A stretch of DNA of 20,500 nt from positions 1-20,500 of the IMG/VR virus record IMGVR_UViG_3300035698_009601; one strand, written 5' to 3'. The stretch is from a virus. Below are positions 8,658 to 16,055 of this stretch, piece after piece. Numbering within the stretch: the first letter of the stretch is position 1; every line of letters begins with the position of its first letter. Below the pieces are notes generated by a model. The model ran no database searches. It was not told the origin of the DNA and was given only the letters and a program-made list of their open reading frames with translations. The translations under genes were made by a program, and so were the position numbers.

Positions 8658-9869
8658 TTAAGAAGTCAGGCGGGTAGACCATTCAGGCCGGACCGGATCG
8701 AAAGCGTAAAGAACATCAACGCGGGTGATGAACTTGCGAGTTCCAATTACGAAATCACGGACAATATTAACGGTAATCCCGTCAACGGTTGCCGTAGAAA
8801 CCATGTCAACGCCTTTAGGCTGGGCAAGTGGAACAGTTACCATCTTGAACGCTGAAGGGTGCCATGCAAGGCTTTGCTCTAGCGTAGTAGATGCCGCGCC
8901 AACAAACACCAATGCGGCGTTATCAGCTGGGAGAGCGTCAACATTCTGCAATCCAGCAGAGCCAGCGTAGATAGCTGGGCTAATGCCGATGCTAGTTGCG
9001 CTCGCTGTGGTCGCAACAAACTGTTGCAATGCGGGAGTAACCACCTTAGTGATTGGGTGAACGCGGTAAACGCCAGCGATTGTAAAGACCGTACCGACCG
9101 TGACTGCGCCGGAAGCGCCGTCAATAGTGAGTACAGATTCACCTTCGCCAAAGCTCGCATCATTAACAGCAACGCCAGTAACGTCTACGCCGTTTGTATG
9201 ATTGCCAACTAGCTCGTTTTCATACCAATCAAAGCCATCAGCGCGACCAATAAGGCCGTCACGGTACTGCTCAGCGATGTTATCAGAGGCTTGGAATAAG
9301 CCTTTACGTGCATCAACCGCTTTAGCACCAGCAGCAGAGGACATCAAAAGATTGCGTCCGCCGCGTGGGGCAAGGTTTTGGTTTTGGCTAGTACGCGCTG
9401 CGAGAACATCCGCAACGGTAAAGGCGTTTGATCCAGCAGTTCCTACTGAGTTGTATGTCGCGTCAGTAGCGATTTGCAAGCAACGTGCTTCCATGCTGTG
9501 TGCGATACTCTCGGCCGCTGGCATACCGAACTGTGTCAAGGCTCTCTTTACATCGACATCGGTAGCAAGCTCGAGTGAATCAAATTCCATCGCAATAGAT
9601 TCGGTTTTATCAAGCACAAGAGCGGCTTTTTCTTCGACACTATCACTGATAGCGCTAGAGATATCTAAATTATCCTGTTGGGGCACGTAACGAGCCGGGA
9701 TGGACGTATAGATAGTATCACCTGATTTAAAGCCGTTTTTTCCATCAAATTCTGATGGGTCAGCTTTATCAACTTTTTCACAAAAAACTAGAGAGTCTTT
9801 CAAGCTTTCCGCGATTCCCTGAGCAAATAGCCCTGGGCCGTCTTTGACGTTATTTAGTACATTAACCAT
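8658..9869 (-). CDS. Major capsid (coat) protein, P22 gp5-like
   Basis: The protein has 403 residues against 430 in P22 gp5. It reads as an HK97-fold coat of the P22 subfamily: GDTIYTSIPARYVPQ near 50-64, the long spine helix region with EKAALVLDKTESIAMEFDSLELA, SMEARCLQIATDATYN, and NLLMSSAAGAKAVDARKGLFQ. A domain at about 225-325 with VFTIAGVYRVHPITKVVTPALQQFV corresponds to the inserted I-domain of P22 coat, here somewhat shorter. The end has WHPSAFKMVTVPLAQPKG and RVDVLYAFDPVRPEW. The ribosome site AAAGGAA lies 8 nt upstream of ATG 9869. It stands directly after the scaffold gene, as in P22. About 415 copies would build a T=7 shell if the architecture is conserved, which is inference. Confidence 0.92.
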   Translation of the reverse strand: MVNVLNNVKDGPGLFAQGIAESLKDSLVFCEKVDKADPSEFDGKNGFKSGDTIYTSIPARYVPQQDNLDISSAISDSVEEKAALVLDKTESIAMEFDSLELATDVDVKRALTQFGMPAAESIAHSMEARCLQIATDATYNSVGTAGSNAFTVADVLAARTSQNQNLAPRGGRNLLMSSAAGAKAVDARKGLFQASDNIAEQYRDGLIGRADGFDWYENELVGNHTNGVDVTGVAVNDASFGEGESVLTIDGASGAVTVGTVFTIAGVYRVHPITKVVTPALQQFVATTASATSIGISPAIYAGSAGLQNVDALPADNAALVFVGAASTTLEQSLAWHPSAFKMVTVPLAQPKGVDMVSTATVDGITVNIVRDFVIGTRKFITRVDVLYAFDPVRPEWSTRLTS

Positions 9870-9895
9870 AGTTAAATTCCTTTGTTATGGCCGAG

Positions 9896-10798
9896 TTACT
9901 TCCTCAAGCCTAGGTGTGCTAAGACACTTTCGGCATTATCGAGGGATTTTCTCGGCGCTGCTTTTCCCTTGGTTTTAGTAAGGGGTTTGGGTAGTGGTTC
10001 AATTTCAGGAGCTTTTTTAGGAACGGCTAGTTCTTGATCGTATGATTTGAGTTTGTTGACAATCCATGCAGGCGGCTTGCCGAGCAATACATCAAACTTA
10101 TCCGGGTTTTCGCCAAGTAGGTTCAATAATGCGGGGCCGTTTTCGGATTCTGTCAGGATGTAATTCATTCCAGCTTGTGCGCCGGGGTCTTGAATTATGC
10201 CCGCTTGGTCCTTTGGTAGCATGTCCAGTGTTGCTTGGACTTTGCCTGCGTTTTCATTGTATTGAGGGGTTTGCGCTATAAATTCAGCCTCTTTTTGTTG
10301 AAAAGTCTCACGAGCGATGCCTAGTTTTTCATGCACTTCTGCATTTAGCTCTGCCTTCGTATCGCTTAACCTCTCTTCACGTAATGCATCCTGAACGGAT
10401 TTCTTACGCTCAGCGGCCTCATAGTCTTCCTCAGTATCAAATTCTGATCGGTCAAGTACTTCAACCTCTTTTGCCTCTAAATCGGCAAGTCGTCCTTTCA
10501 AGCTTAGGATTGTTTCATCCTTATGCTTAAGAGCCATTTTGCGGTTAGATTCCTTTGTTTTAATGGCTTCGACTTTCTCTTTTTCAAGATATGCCTTAAC
10601 CTTCGGGTCAGTTTTGACCTTCTCAAATTCCTCGTCCGACATTCCAGCAGCTTCCTGTGGCTGTTGGGGTTCTTCTTGCTCTTCAGTTGCCTCTTCGGCT
10701 TCCTCTTGAGCGGGGCTTTCTTCGGCCACTTCAGGTTGATTTTCGACATTATCCTGCACTGTCGTTTCTTCGGCTGTTACGCCTTCATCGTCTGACAT
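9896..10798 (-). CDS. Capsid scaffolding protein, P22 gp8-like
   Basis: The protein has 300 residues, against 303 in P22. The first 50 residues are almost entirely Glu, Gln, Pro and Ala (acidic, disordered). Residues 55-180 are highly charged and helical (KVKAYLEKEKVEAIK, EEDYEAAERKKSVQDALREE). The C-terminus is basic (PKPLTKTKGKAAPRKS) and ends in a short amphipathic helix DNAESVLAHLGLRK, matching the coat-binding helix-turn-helix at the end of P22 scaffold. It acts inside the procapsid, directs coat assembly and portal incorporation, and exits before or during DNA packaging. It lies between portal and coat genes, which supports the call. The ribosome site is weak (AGGT), 7 nt before ATG 10798. 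Sequence similarity to P22 itself is low, so the call rests on composition, length and position. Confidence 0.85.
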   Translation of the reverse strand: MSDDEGVTAEETTVQDNVENQPEVAEESPAQEEAEEATEEQEEPQQPQEAAGMSDEEFEKVKTDPKVKAYLEKEKVEAIKTKESNRKMALKHKDETILSLKGRLADLEAKEVEVLDRSEFDTEEDYEAAERKKSVQDALREERLSDTKAELNAEVHEKLGIARETFQQKEAEFIAQTPQYNENAGKVQATLDMLPKDQAGIIQDPGAQAGMNYILTESENGPALLNLLGENPDKFDVLLGKPPAWIVNKLKSYDQELAVPKKAPEIEPLPKPLTKTKGKAAPRKSLDNAESVLAHLGLRK

Positions 10799-10828
10799 GG
10801 TTTTTACCTATGTTTAGTTTTTAACCCA

Positions 10829-12943
10829 TTACTCGGCGGGGATGCCTTCAGGCTGGGCTGTTGCCTGTCTCTCCTCTTCTTTTGTCAAGAAAAGGTTAAT
10901 TACTTCCTCGTGCTCATCAGACTTTCTTTGGTATCCGTCCAGCACTGCTCCTATGTCCATTACGGCCTCAGCTATATCTGCTAAGGCTTCGCTCTCAGCG
11001 CCCTCGGCTTTAAGGCGCATTTCTTCAATCTTTGCCATTGTCATTAGACGGTCTGTTTCCGCTGAGGATTGTTTAACCTGAAGTTCGCCGGCTTTAATTT
11101 TGCCGTCCATTTCTTCATTCTTCTTTTTGTGGTCAAGAGCAACCATAGCGCTCTCTGTTTCCTTGCGGGATGCGTCTAGCTGTTTTAGCGTTTCCGCCAG
11201 CTTCATCGCCATAGGGTCGTCAGACTGCATTTCTGGGGGCATGTTGGCCCTGATACGGTCTGCGATTACCTCCGCATAAGGACCGCCAGCCGCTTCAATT
11301 ATCTTGTCACCAGCTAGAGAAGCGTATTCAGGCTGTGATGCCATAAGCTCTTTAGATATGTTAAGAAACTCTTGCTGCTGCGTTGCGTATGACGGGCCTA
11401 CATCCACGTCAATATCGTACTCACCTGCGCCTAGGTTATAGATGCCTTGCGCTGCATCAGTCTGCGCATTGGGGTCAACTGTCACTGTTTTCTCGACATC
11501 ATCTTTGCCGATAATCCGCAGGACTTGCTTTTTCTTGTAAATCTTTGGGATAAGGTCTGCTGCAATAATACCGACGTGCCGGATTGAGCAAGCTAAATTA
11601 TCAATAAAGTGGAATGTCGCCTTGTCGCCGCGAAGTTGCCGGGCCTGAATAGCAACGCCTGATATTGCATTACTCTCGCTGCCTCGGTTCTCTTCGTACA
11701 TGCCGAGCGCCTCAGTGATGCCAGTTTTCGCATTCATTTCAATCTGGAATAGCGCCGGGGATACCTGCATCGGTGCCTGCTTCATTGGCGGCGGGGCTGG
11801 CATTGATTGGCCCGTTATCTCATCCGTTGCAAACACTAAGTCATATTCAAGCGTTGCGTAATTCTCTATATTAGCGTTTGACCATCTATCATCTGTATCA
11901 AATTGGCCTACCGCGCCCACTGTGGGGTTGCTCTTGGGCTGGCTCCCCACCACCTCGGCAATAGTTGTCTTGACGATGTTAAGCATACGCTGCGAATCTT
12001 TGGCGTGCTTAATTAATGAATAGGACTTTAAGCGGCCCTCATGCCATACCAGCTTGCCGTAAACAGGGACAAGCGGGATATATTTACCTAGCCATTCAGT
12101 CTTTTCTAAGATGCCGCCGCCGTAAAGCTTGCACACTTTAACGGTTGCTATCTTTGTGTCGCGCTCTTGCAGGACTTGGGCTATAATGCCTAGTTCTTCG
12201 CCCTGCTCTTTTTGCTCTTTGGTCAATACGCTGGTTGTGCCATCTACCAGAAAGCACTCAAAGATAGTCTCATCTTCATAATCTTTGTAGTAATAATCAA
12301 CAATGCGGACTGTCTGCTTGCCGCCAATGTCTCTAACCCACCCTGTATCGCTAAAGCTTGAAGGCTCAGCGTCAGGCCATTCCTCCTCGAATGTCTCTAG
12401 TGCTATGTCCCAATGCCGGAATCCATATTCAGCATCAGACCCGTCAACCATTTCAGATTCCGGGTCAAGCATGATTGACTTCCAATCCTGCACGGCCTCG
12501 ATGCCTATCTCTTGGTTAAATGATTCCGGGCTAACGAAGTCCACTGTGGGCACAATCCACCCATAGCCGGACATTACCGAGTTCTGGACAGCAACGTCAT
12601 ACGCTACGGATGCCTTGCTACGGCGCTCAATGTTTCTTATTAGCCCTTTGAATACTTCCGCTGTCTCAACATCACCCTTGTCGTCTACTGGGGCCACCTT
12701 AATCGAAGGGCGCGTTTCCCTTGCCGAGTTAACAATTTGCTCAACGAACGGCATGCAGTGATTTTCCGTCAGGGCGGGGCGGCTATCATCGGCGCGGCGC
12801 TTAAGCTCGGCTGCATCCCATTGATCGCCCAGCGCAAAGCTTACATCTTTATCGCCTTGGCTGTATTGGTCTTCATAATACTCAAGGGTGTTTTCAAAAC
12901 GCTTTTTACCCTCAATGAATTTTTCATCGTCTACGCCATCCAT
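10829..12943 (-). CDS. Portal protein, P22 gp1-like
   Basis: The protein has 704 residues against 725 in P22 gp1. The N-terminus has the family's DVSFALGDQWDAAELKRRADDSRPALTEN region (about 33-62), followed by FVEQIVNSARETRPSIKVAPVDD. Further on are VMSGYGWIVPTVDF, IMLDPESEMVDGSDAEYGFR, and RMLNIVKTTIAEVVGSQPKSNPT in the stem/wing region, then the crown. Residues about 590-690 are a long charged helical tail (KKKNEEMDGKIKAGELQVKQ), comparable with the barrel/C-terminal helix of P22 portal. Twelve copies form the packaging channel and headful sensor at one vertex. The start ATG 12943 overlaps the end of the large terminase gene by 13 nt, which couples their translation. Confidence 0.92.
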   Translation of the reverse strand: MDGVDDEKFIEGKKRFENTLEYYEDQYSQGDKDVSFALGDQWDAAELKRRADDSRPALTENHCMPFVEQIVNSARETRPSIKVAPVDDKGDVETAEVFKGLIRNIERRSKASVAYDVAVQNSVMSGYGWIVPTVDFVSPESFNQEIGIEAVQDWKSIMLDPESEMVDGSDAEYGFRHWDIALETFEEEWPDAEPSSFSDTGWVRDIGGKQTVRIVDYYYKDYEDETIFECFLVDGTTSVLTKEQKEQGEELGIIAQVLQERDTKIATVKVCKLYGGGILEKTEWLGKYIPLVPVYGKLVWHEGRLKSYSLIKHAKDSQRMLNIVKTTIAEVVGSQPKSNPTVGAVGQFDTDDRWSNANIENYATLEYDLVFATDEITGQSMPAPPPMKQAPMQVSPALFQIEMNAKTGITEALGMYEENRGSESNAISGVAIQARQLRGDKATFHFIDNLACSIRHVGIIAADLIPKIYKKKQVLRIIGKDDVEKTVTVDPNAQTDAAQGIYNLGAGEYDIDVDVGPSYATQQQEFLNISKELMASQPEYASLAGDKIIEAAGGPYAEVIADRIRANMPPEMQSDDPMAMKLAETLKQLDASRKETESAMVALDHKKKNEEMDGKIKAGELQVKQSSAETDRLMTMAKIEEMRLKAEGAESEALADIAEAVMDIGAVLDGYQRKSDEHEEVINLFLTKEEERQATAQPEGIPAE

Positions 12944-14217
12944 GATGTTCTTGATCCTCTGCGCTGATTAGCGGGAATTTTCTCGCGGACCTTTTTTCCT
13001 CTAGGCTCGCTTGATGTTAAATATTGGGCCATGTAACGAAACGCCGCAGCGCTATCGTTTTCGTGTATCTCTTTAAATCGGCCAGTCTTCTCATTGAGTA
13101 CGGCCTTCTCATGCCTTAGCCCCTGAAGGCCAACGCTACATTTATCTTTGTCGATGTACGATTCTTTAATCAAGGTCTTCGCTAACTCGCGCCCTGCGTC
13201 AACGGACATGGGGGCTAGGCATTTTACATTCTTTAACCCGTAACCCTTTAGTTGGTCCTCGATTGAACCCTTCATGCCTAGCCGCTTATGCTTTGCATCG
13301 TGCGGCAGGACGTTGGTCCCGTTGTAATCGTTGTCTTTGATCCAGTCGGCGAAATAATCGAGGTCTTTAAAGTTGTCTTCAATGTGGTCAATAATGCGGA
13401 CCTGCAAGCCTACAATCTGGCATACCCATATCGCCGTGGGGTCTGATCGGCCTAAATCCCAAACTGTGACAATATCAACGCCAGTCTTCCTTGGCACTGA
13501 CGTTATGCGTCCGTCTTCCGCTGCTAGATCGAGCAGCTTGGCGTAATAGTGGCCGTGAAAGGTCGTATCAAAATCGCCTAACCAGATATTATCAAAGCTT
13601 TCTGGATTGTTCTTTTTATCTATCTCAACTTCGCGGTGTACCTCGTCACTGATAAACGGGTTGTCCTCGTAATTAACATGGATAACAAGACAATCAGGCT
13701 CATTACGCATTTGGTTGCAAAACTCTTCAATCGCATCAGACGGAAACTTAGGGTTCCATGTAAAGATAAGCTGCGAACCTGCCATTCTAATTGTTGGCCG
13801 TAAAACCTTCAGCGTGTTGGCTGTACAGTTCTGCGCCTCCTCAAACCACGATACCTTGAAACCCTCAAGCGATTTAGCATTGTCGGCAGTCAGGTCGTTC
13901 ATGCCCTGAAAATAGAACGTGCCGTGGTCGCTATTCTTGCGCACCTCGTTTTGTATTGACGTATAGAACTGCCCTAGGCCCATCTCTTCTATTTTAGTGT
14001 CAACCAAGCTCTTTGATGATTTCTCGATTGATTTCTGTATCTCACGCAGGCCGAGAATCTTTAAATCCTTCTCAGTGAATGAGCGCTCAACTAAATAGTT
14101 TGCCACCTCATGCGACTTACCGGATGAACGACCGCCCTTGATGAATATGTATCTGTATTTAGGGTCAAGCGCTCCGGCCCAGTCTGCCGTAGTGTAGCTA
14201 ACCGTTATCTCTGGCAC
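12931..14217 (-). CDS. terL: Terminase large subunit (packaging ATPase-nuclease)
   Basis: The protein has 428 residues and belongs to the PBSX/terminase_3-6 type. Walker A is GGRSSGKS at 28-35. Walker B with the catalytic Glu is VSWFEE at 122-127, and a coupling motif IFTWNPK follows at 151-157. The C-terminal RNase H-like nuclease has its three acidic positions at D254 (TVWDLGRSDPTAIW), D307 (LPHDA) and D388 (HENDSAAAFRY). It pumps DNA into the procapsid through the portal and cuts the concatemer; a headful mechanism is likely from the P22-like head module but is not provable here. It overlaps the small subunit gene by 20 nt upstream and the portal gene by 13 nt downstream. All motifs are intact. 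Confidence 0.95.
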   Translation of the reverse strand: MPEITVSYTTADWAGALDPKYRYIFIKGGRSSGKSHEVANYLVERSFTEKDLKILGLREIQKSIEKSSKSLVDTKIEEMGLGQFYTSIQNEVRKNSDHGTFYFQGMNDLTADNAKSLEGFKVSWFEEAQNCTANTLKVLRPTIRMAGSQLIFTWNPKFPSDAIEEFCNQMRNEPDCLVIHVNYEDNPFISDEVHREVEIDKKNNPESFDNIWLGDFDTTFHGHYYAKLLDLAAEDGRITSVPRKTGVDIVTVWDLGRSDPTAIWVCQIVGLQVRIIDHIEDNFKDLDYFADWIKDNDYNGTNVLPHDAKHKRLGMKGSIEDQLKGYGLKNVKCLAPMSVDAGRELAKTLIKESYIDKDKCSVGLQGLRHEKAVLNEKTGRFKEIHENDSAAAFRYMAQYLTSSEPRGKKVREKIPANQRRGSRTSWMA

Positions 14218-14461
14218 TGTGTACGATCTTGTTTACAGTCACGTTGATATCGCCGCCATCTTCGCCTACATGCTCTAGCGGTATCATGCGGCCCCAGAGC
14301 TTATAGAACTCTGTCTGGTTCTCTTCGGCCCATTTAGAAAGGTTCGCTACGCCGCCTATGTTCTCGAACGCATTCAGTATGCATTGTTTGACTGCTGTTG
14401 TTTGTTTGTTGGGTACGCCTTTTTTACGCCCTGCGCCTTCGCGCTTACCGCCATTAGACAT
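14198..14461 (-). CDS. terS: Terminase small subunit (probable)
   Basis: The protein has 87 residues from ATG 14461. A TTG start at 14476 would add five residues but has no better ribosome site. The N-terminus NGGKREGAGRKKGVPNKQT is the basic, Gly-rich DNA-contacting segment found in a common class of small terminase subunits. It is followed by a helical part (VKQCILNAFENIGGVANLSKWA) and FYKLWGRMIPLEHVGED, again typical of the class. The small subunit recognises the packaging site and regulates the large subunit. It directly precedes and overlaps terL by 20 nt. A 17-codon mini-ORF (ATG at 14505, with GAGGGG upstream) ends inside its start region and could couple its translation to the gene before; that part is speculative. 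Confidence 0.75.
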   Translation of the reverse strand: MSNGGKREGAGRKKGVPNKQTTAVKQCILNAFENIGGVANLSKWAEENQTEFYKLWGRMIPLEHVGEDGGDINVTVNKIVHSARDNG

Positions 14462-14510
14462 TTGATTGTCTTTCAACGGTTATATTATCATTCAAATACT
14501 TATTCATGGC

Positions 14511-14873
14511 CTATGCCCCCTCTAAAGTCTTGAGGCGTGACATTAAATCATCATGTATCTCGCCAGCGTGAGGGTGGTGCTCTACCCCTAGCATTGCGAT
14601 GTACATGAGGTAGTCAATTAAGTCCGGGCCGTCAAAGAAGTTGTATTCCCATTCTTCGCTTTTATCGTGCTCTTCCATTATGGTTAATATGTTAATCTTG
14701 CCGTAATGATTGTGTATCTCTAACATTAAGCACGCAACGTAAATATTGATTGGCTGCGTGAAGTCGTCTTCCGTGAATAGAGTAATTAGCTTAGGCTCCA
14801 TTAACACCGCATATAAATTAGATGCTTCCTTTAAGTCCTCCCTTAAGCTGGGGAATTGTATTATGTTTGTCAC
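14511..14873 (-). CDS. Hypothetical protein, GTG start
   Basis: The protein has 120 residues and I do not recognise it. It starts at GTG 14873: a strong GAGGAG ribosome site sits 9 nt upstream and no in-frame ATG lies near. The sequence is acidic and helical with many His residues (EIHNHYGKI, VEHHPHAGEIHDD) and a DLIDYLMYIAMLG hydrophobic helix. No membrane signal or known motif is seen. It lies in the short leader block between the late promoter and terS. Small genes here in related phages are mostly uncharacterised, so a packaging or late regulatory role is only a guess from position. Confidence 0.7.
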   Translation of the reverse strand: MTNIIQFPSLREDLKEASNLYAVLMEPKLITLFTEDDFTQPINIYVACLMLEIHNHYGKINILTIMEEHDKSEEWEYNFFDGPDLIDYLMYIAMLGVEHHPHAGEIHDDLMSRLKTLEGA

Positions 14874-14890
14874 TTATCGAGTCTCCTCTT

Positions 14891-15037
14891 TTAGCCTAAA
14901 GCGGCTCTTGTTTCTTTTAGTTTGTCTCTATGCCCTTTATCGAACATGTCTTGTAAAAACGTGCGGTCTTGTATTCCCCATTCCTTGGCGGGTTTGGCAA
15001 ATATCAATATTGCTTTTGCTATCTGGTCTTCTGTCAT
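14891..15037 (-). CDS. Small hypothetical protein (48 aa)
   Basis: A 48-codon frame from ATG 15037 to TAA 14891, beginning MTEDQIAKAILIFAKPA and ending KLKETRAALG. The start follows directly on the TAA of the preceding gene (TAAATG), and the stop is followed by the ribosome site of the next gene, so it fits the tight operon spacing exactly and fills an otherwise empty gap. The sequence is amphipathic and helical with a mixed charge pattern (EWGIQDRTFLQDMFDKGHRDK). I do not recognise a family. Its reality is supported by packing and codon pattern only. Confidence 0.6.
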   Translation of the reverse strand: MTEDQIAKAILIFAKPAKEWGIQDRTFLQDMFDKGHRDKLKETRAALG

Positions 15038-15358
15038 TTAAATATCGGTAGCCGTGATGGTTGTCACGCCGGGGATTATGTTGGGGATTTGAAACACTAC
15101 GCCAGCGGGGATTTTGTATTCCTTGGCGTTGTGTATTGCCTCGCCTGCTGTTTGGTTTGGATCTCGGCCCACAATGTTCGACTCAATGGTTGAGGCCGCA
15201 TCGCACCAAACGGACGCATATTGAGCGCCCGCTGGGGCTGCTGCCGAAGTTGCGGCGCTTGCTACTGTAACGGCATCAGATACCGGGTTGCCTTCCATAT
15301 TTAGCACGTCACCCTTGATAGGTTGCGTTAGCGACATCCAGTTGATGTAACAGGTCAT
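15038..15358 (-). CDS. First gene of the late operon, hypothetical (possible virion-surface protein)
   Basis: The protein has 106 residues. The ribosome site AAAGGA sits 7 nt before ATG 15358, which fixes the start. The sequence is Ala/Thr/Val-rich and looks beta-type: AVTVASAATSAAAPAGAQYASVW, then a GRDPNQTAGEAIHN turn and a closing IPAGVVFQIPNIIPGVTTITATD. This pattern (small Ala/Thr strands, 'DP.A' turn, 'IPAG', 'PG...I..T') resembles small phage proteins near head genes, some of them decoration or tail-attachment proteins, but I cannot name a family. It is the first gene after the putative late promoter and its leader, so it should be strongly expressed late. Virion role inferred. Confidence 0.65.
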   Translation of the reverse strand: MTCYINWMSLTQPIKGDVLNMEGNPVSDAVTVASAATSAAAPAGAQYASVWCDAASTIESNIVGRDPNQTAGEAIHNAKEYKIPAGVVFQIPNIIPGVTTITATDI

Positions 15359-15555
15359 GGCGTTATCCTTTATTTAAGTTGATGATAGATTAAGACCCCC
15401 ACCGGGTTTTTGCTTGGGGAAGGTTGGCCTCTCGCTAATGCGGTAGAGGCACAGCTAAAATACCCGGCGGGGCCGAAAAGCCCTCCAACTGGGGGAATCA
15501 GTCAGCGGGCTAATACATATTATAAAAGTGGAGCGTACCAACTAGGTACTATACC
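15359..15555 (-). other. Untranslated leader of the late operon
   Basis: About 190 nt lie between the predicted late start site (near 15549) and the first late ATG (15358). No minus-strand gene of useful length is present. It contains a small hairpin (15428-15449: CCTCT, CGC, loop TAAT, GCG, two bulged bases, AGAGG) and several G/C tracts near 15465-15500 and 15395-15420 that could also fold. No clean terminator (stem followed by a T-run in the minus direction) is seen. An untranslated leader of this length before a late operon is where an antitermination or attenuation signal would sit, but no known motif is recognised. Confidence 0.4.
15535..15555. promoter_or_regulatory. Overlapping palindromes at the late promoter start site
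   Basis: GTACC-AACTA-GGTAC (15535-15549) is a perfect 5+5 bp inverted repeat with a 5 bp spacer. It shares its right half with GGTA-CTA-TACC (15545-15555), a 4+4 bp repeat that abuts the -10 box. Together they cover the expected transcription start and look like an operator; the binding protein is unknown. Confidence 0.45.
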
Positions 15556-15584
15556 AATCTATCAAGGGTCTTGGGTATTGTCAA
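15556..15584 (-). promoter_or_regulatory. Candidate sigma70-type late promoter
   Basis: On the minus strand a perfect -35 box TTGACA (15579-15584) is followed after exactly 17 bp by TAGATT (15556-15561), four of six matching TATAAT. It begins 1 nt past the stop of the 149-residue gene and points into the late operon. Expected start near 15549. Confidence 0.6.
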
Positions 15585-15585
15585 G

Positions 15586-16035
15586 TCAATAATGCATATC
15601 GCCGTAGCTGTCTAATCCTGCCTTGTACCATTTCATGATAGTTTTATGGCTAAAGTTTAACATGCTGCCGTATGACCTTGCCGTGAATCCTTGCTGATTT
15701 AATGCCTCCACGGTGTGCATTTCATGGGTCTTGGCTGCGCACTGCCATTCGTTAAGCTTCCTTATGCTCTTTCTTGCCTCGTCAATCATGCGCTCCGATG
15801 CTTCACCGCCGCCTGTGGTGCCGAATAGATTGACGGTTTTCACGCCGAGCATTGCATAGCCGAATCCCTTCTCTAAATCCTCATAGCCCCGGTCTATATC
15901 CCTAGAGGCTTGGCTTTGAAGTTGGGTTAGCCTCATCTTTGCTACCGATGTCCGCAGGCCGTGAACTTTGATTGTTTGCTTTGATCCCTTTAGCGTTTCG
16001 GCAAACTGCCATTCAACCCCGTTATCGTTAATCAT
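15586..16035 (-). CDS. Unknown protein with possible C-terminal HTH; candidate late regulator
   Basis: The protein has 149 residues from ATG 16035. An in-frame ATG at 16041 would add two residues, but the AAGGA site lies 7 nt before 16035 and only 1 nt before 16041, so the inner start is preferred. The first two thirds are helical and basic (GLRTSVAKMRLTQLQSQASRDIDRG). The last 35 residues (FTARSYGSMLNFSHKTIMKWYK) resemble a helix-turn-helix: a 'SYGSMLNFS' first helix and turn, then a recognition-like helix ending in WYK. It ends the early arm and its stop touches the late promoter, which is where lambdoid phages keep their late activator or antiterminator (gene Q). There is no recognisable sequence similarity to Q. 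Function inferred from position and the HTH-like tail. Confidence 0.6.
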   Translation of the reverse strand: MINDNGVEWQFAETLKGSKQTIKVHGLRTSVAKMRLTQLQSQASRDIDRGYEDLEKGFGYAMLGVKTVNLFGTTGGGEASERMIDEARKSIRKLNEWQCAAKTHEMHTVEALNQQGFTARSYGSMLNFSHKTIMKWYKAGLDSYGDMHY

Positions 16036-16055
16036 CGGCATATCCTTCTGTTCGT

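Noticed and set aside
15405-15422. Intrinsic terminator near the late leader
   Set aside because: The ACCC/GGGT pairing with a T-run is short and on the plus-strand side, where no gene would use it.
15400-15500. tRNA-like or riboswitch-like fold in the late leader
   Set aside because: A GCGGTAGAGGC piece recalls a D-arm, but no T-arm (GGTTCGA-type) or acceptor pairing could be found on either strand.
15410-15592. Plus-strand frame of 60 codons in the late leader
   Set aside because: No ribosome site, opposite to all neighbours, and it covers the promoter. It looks like chance.
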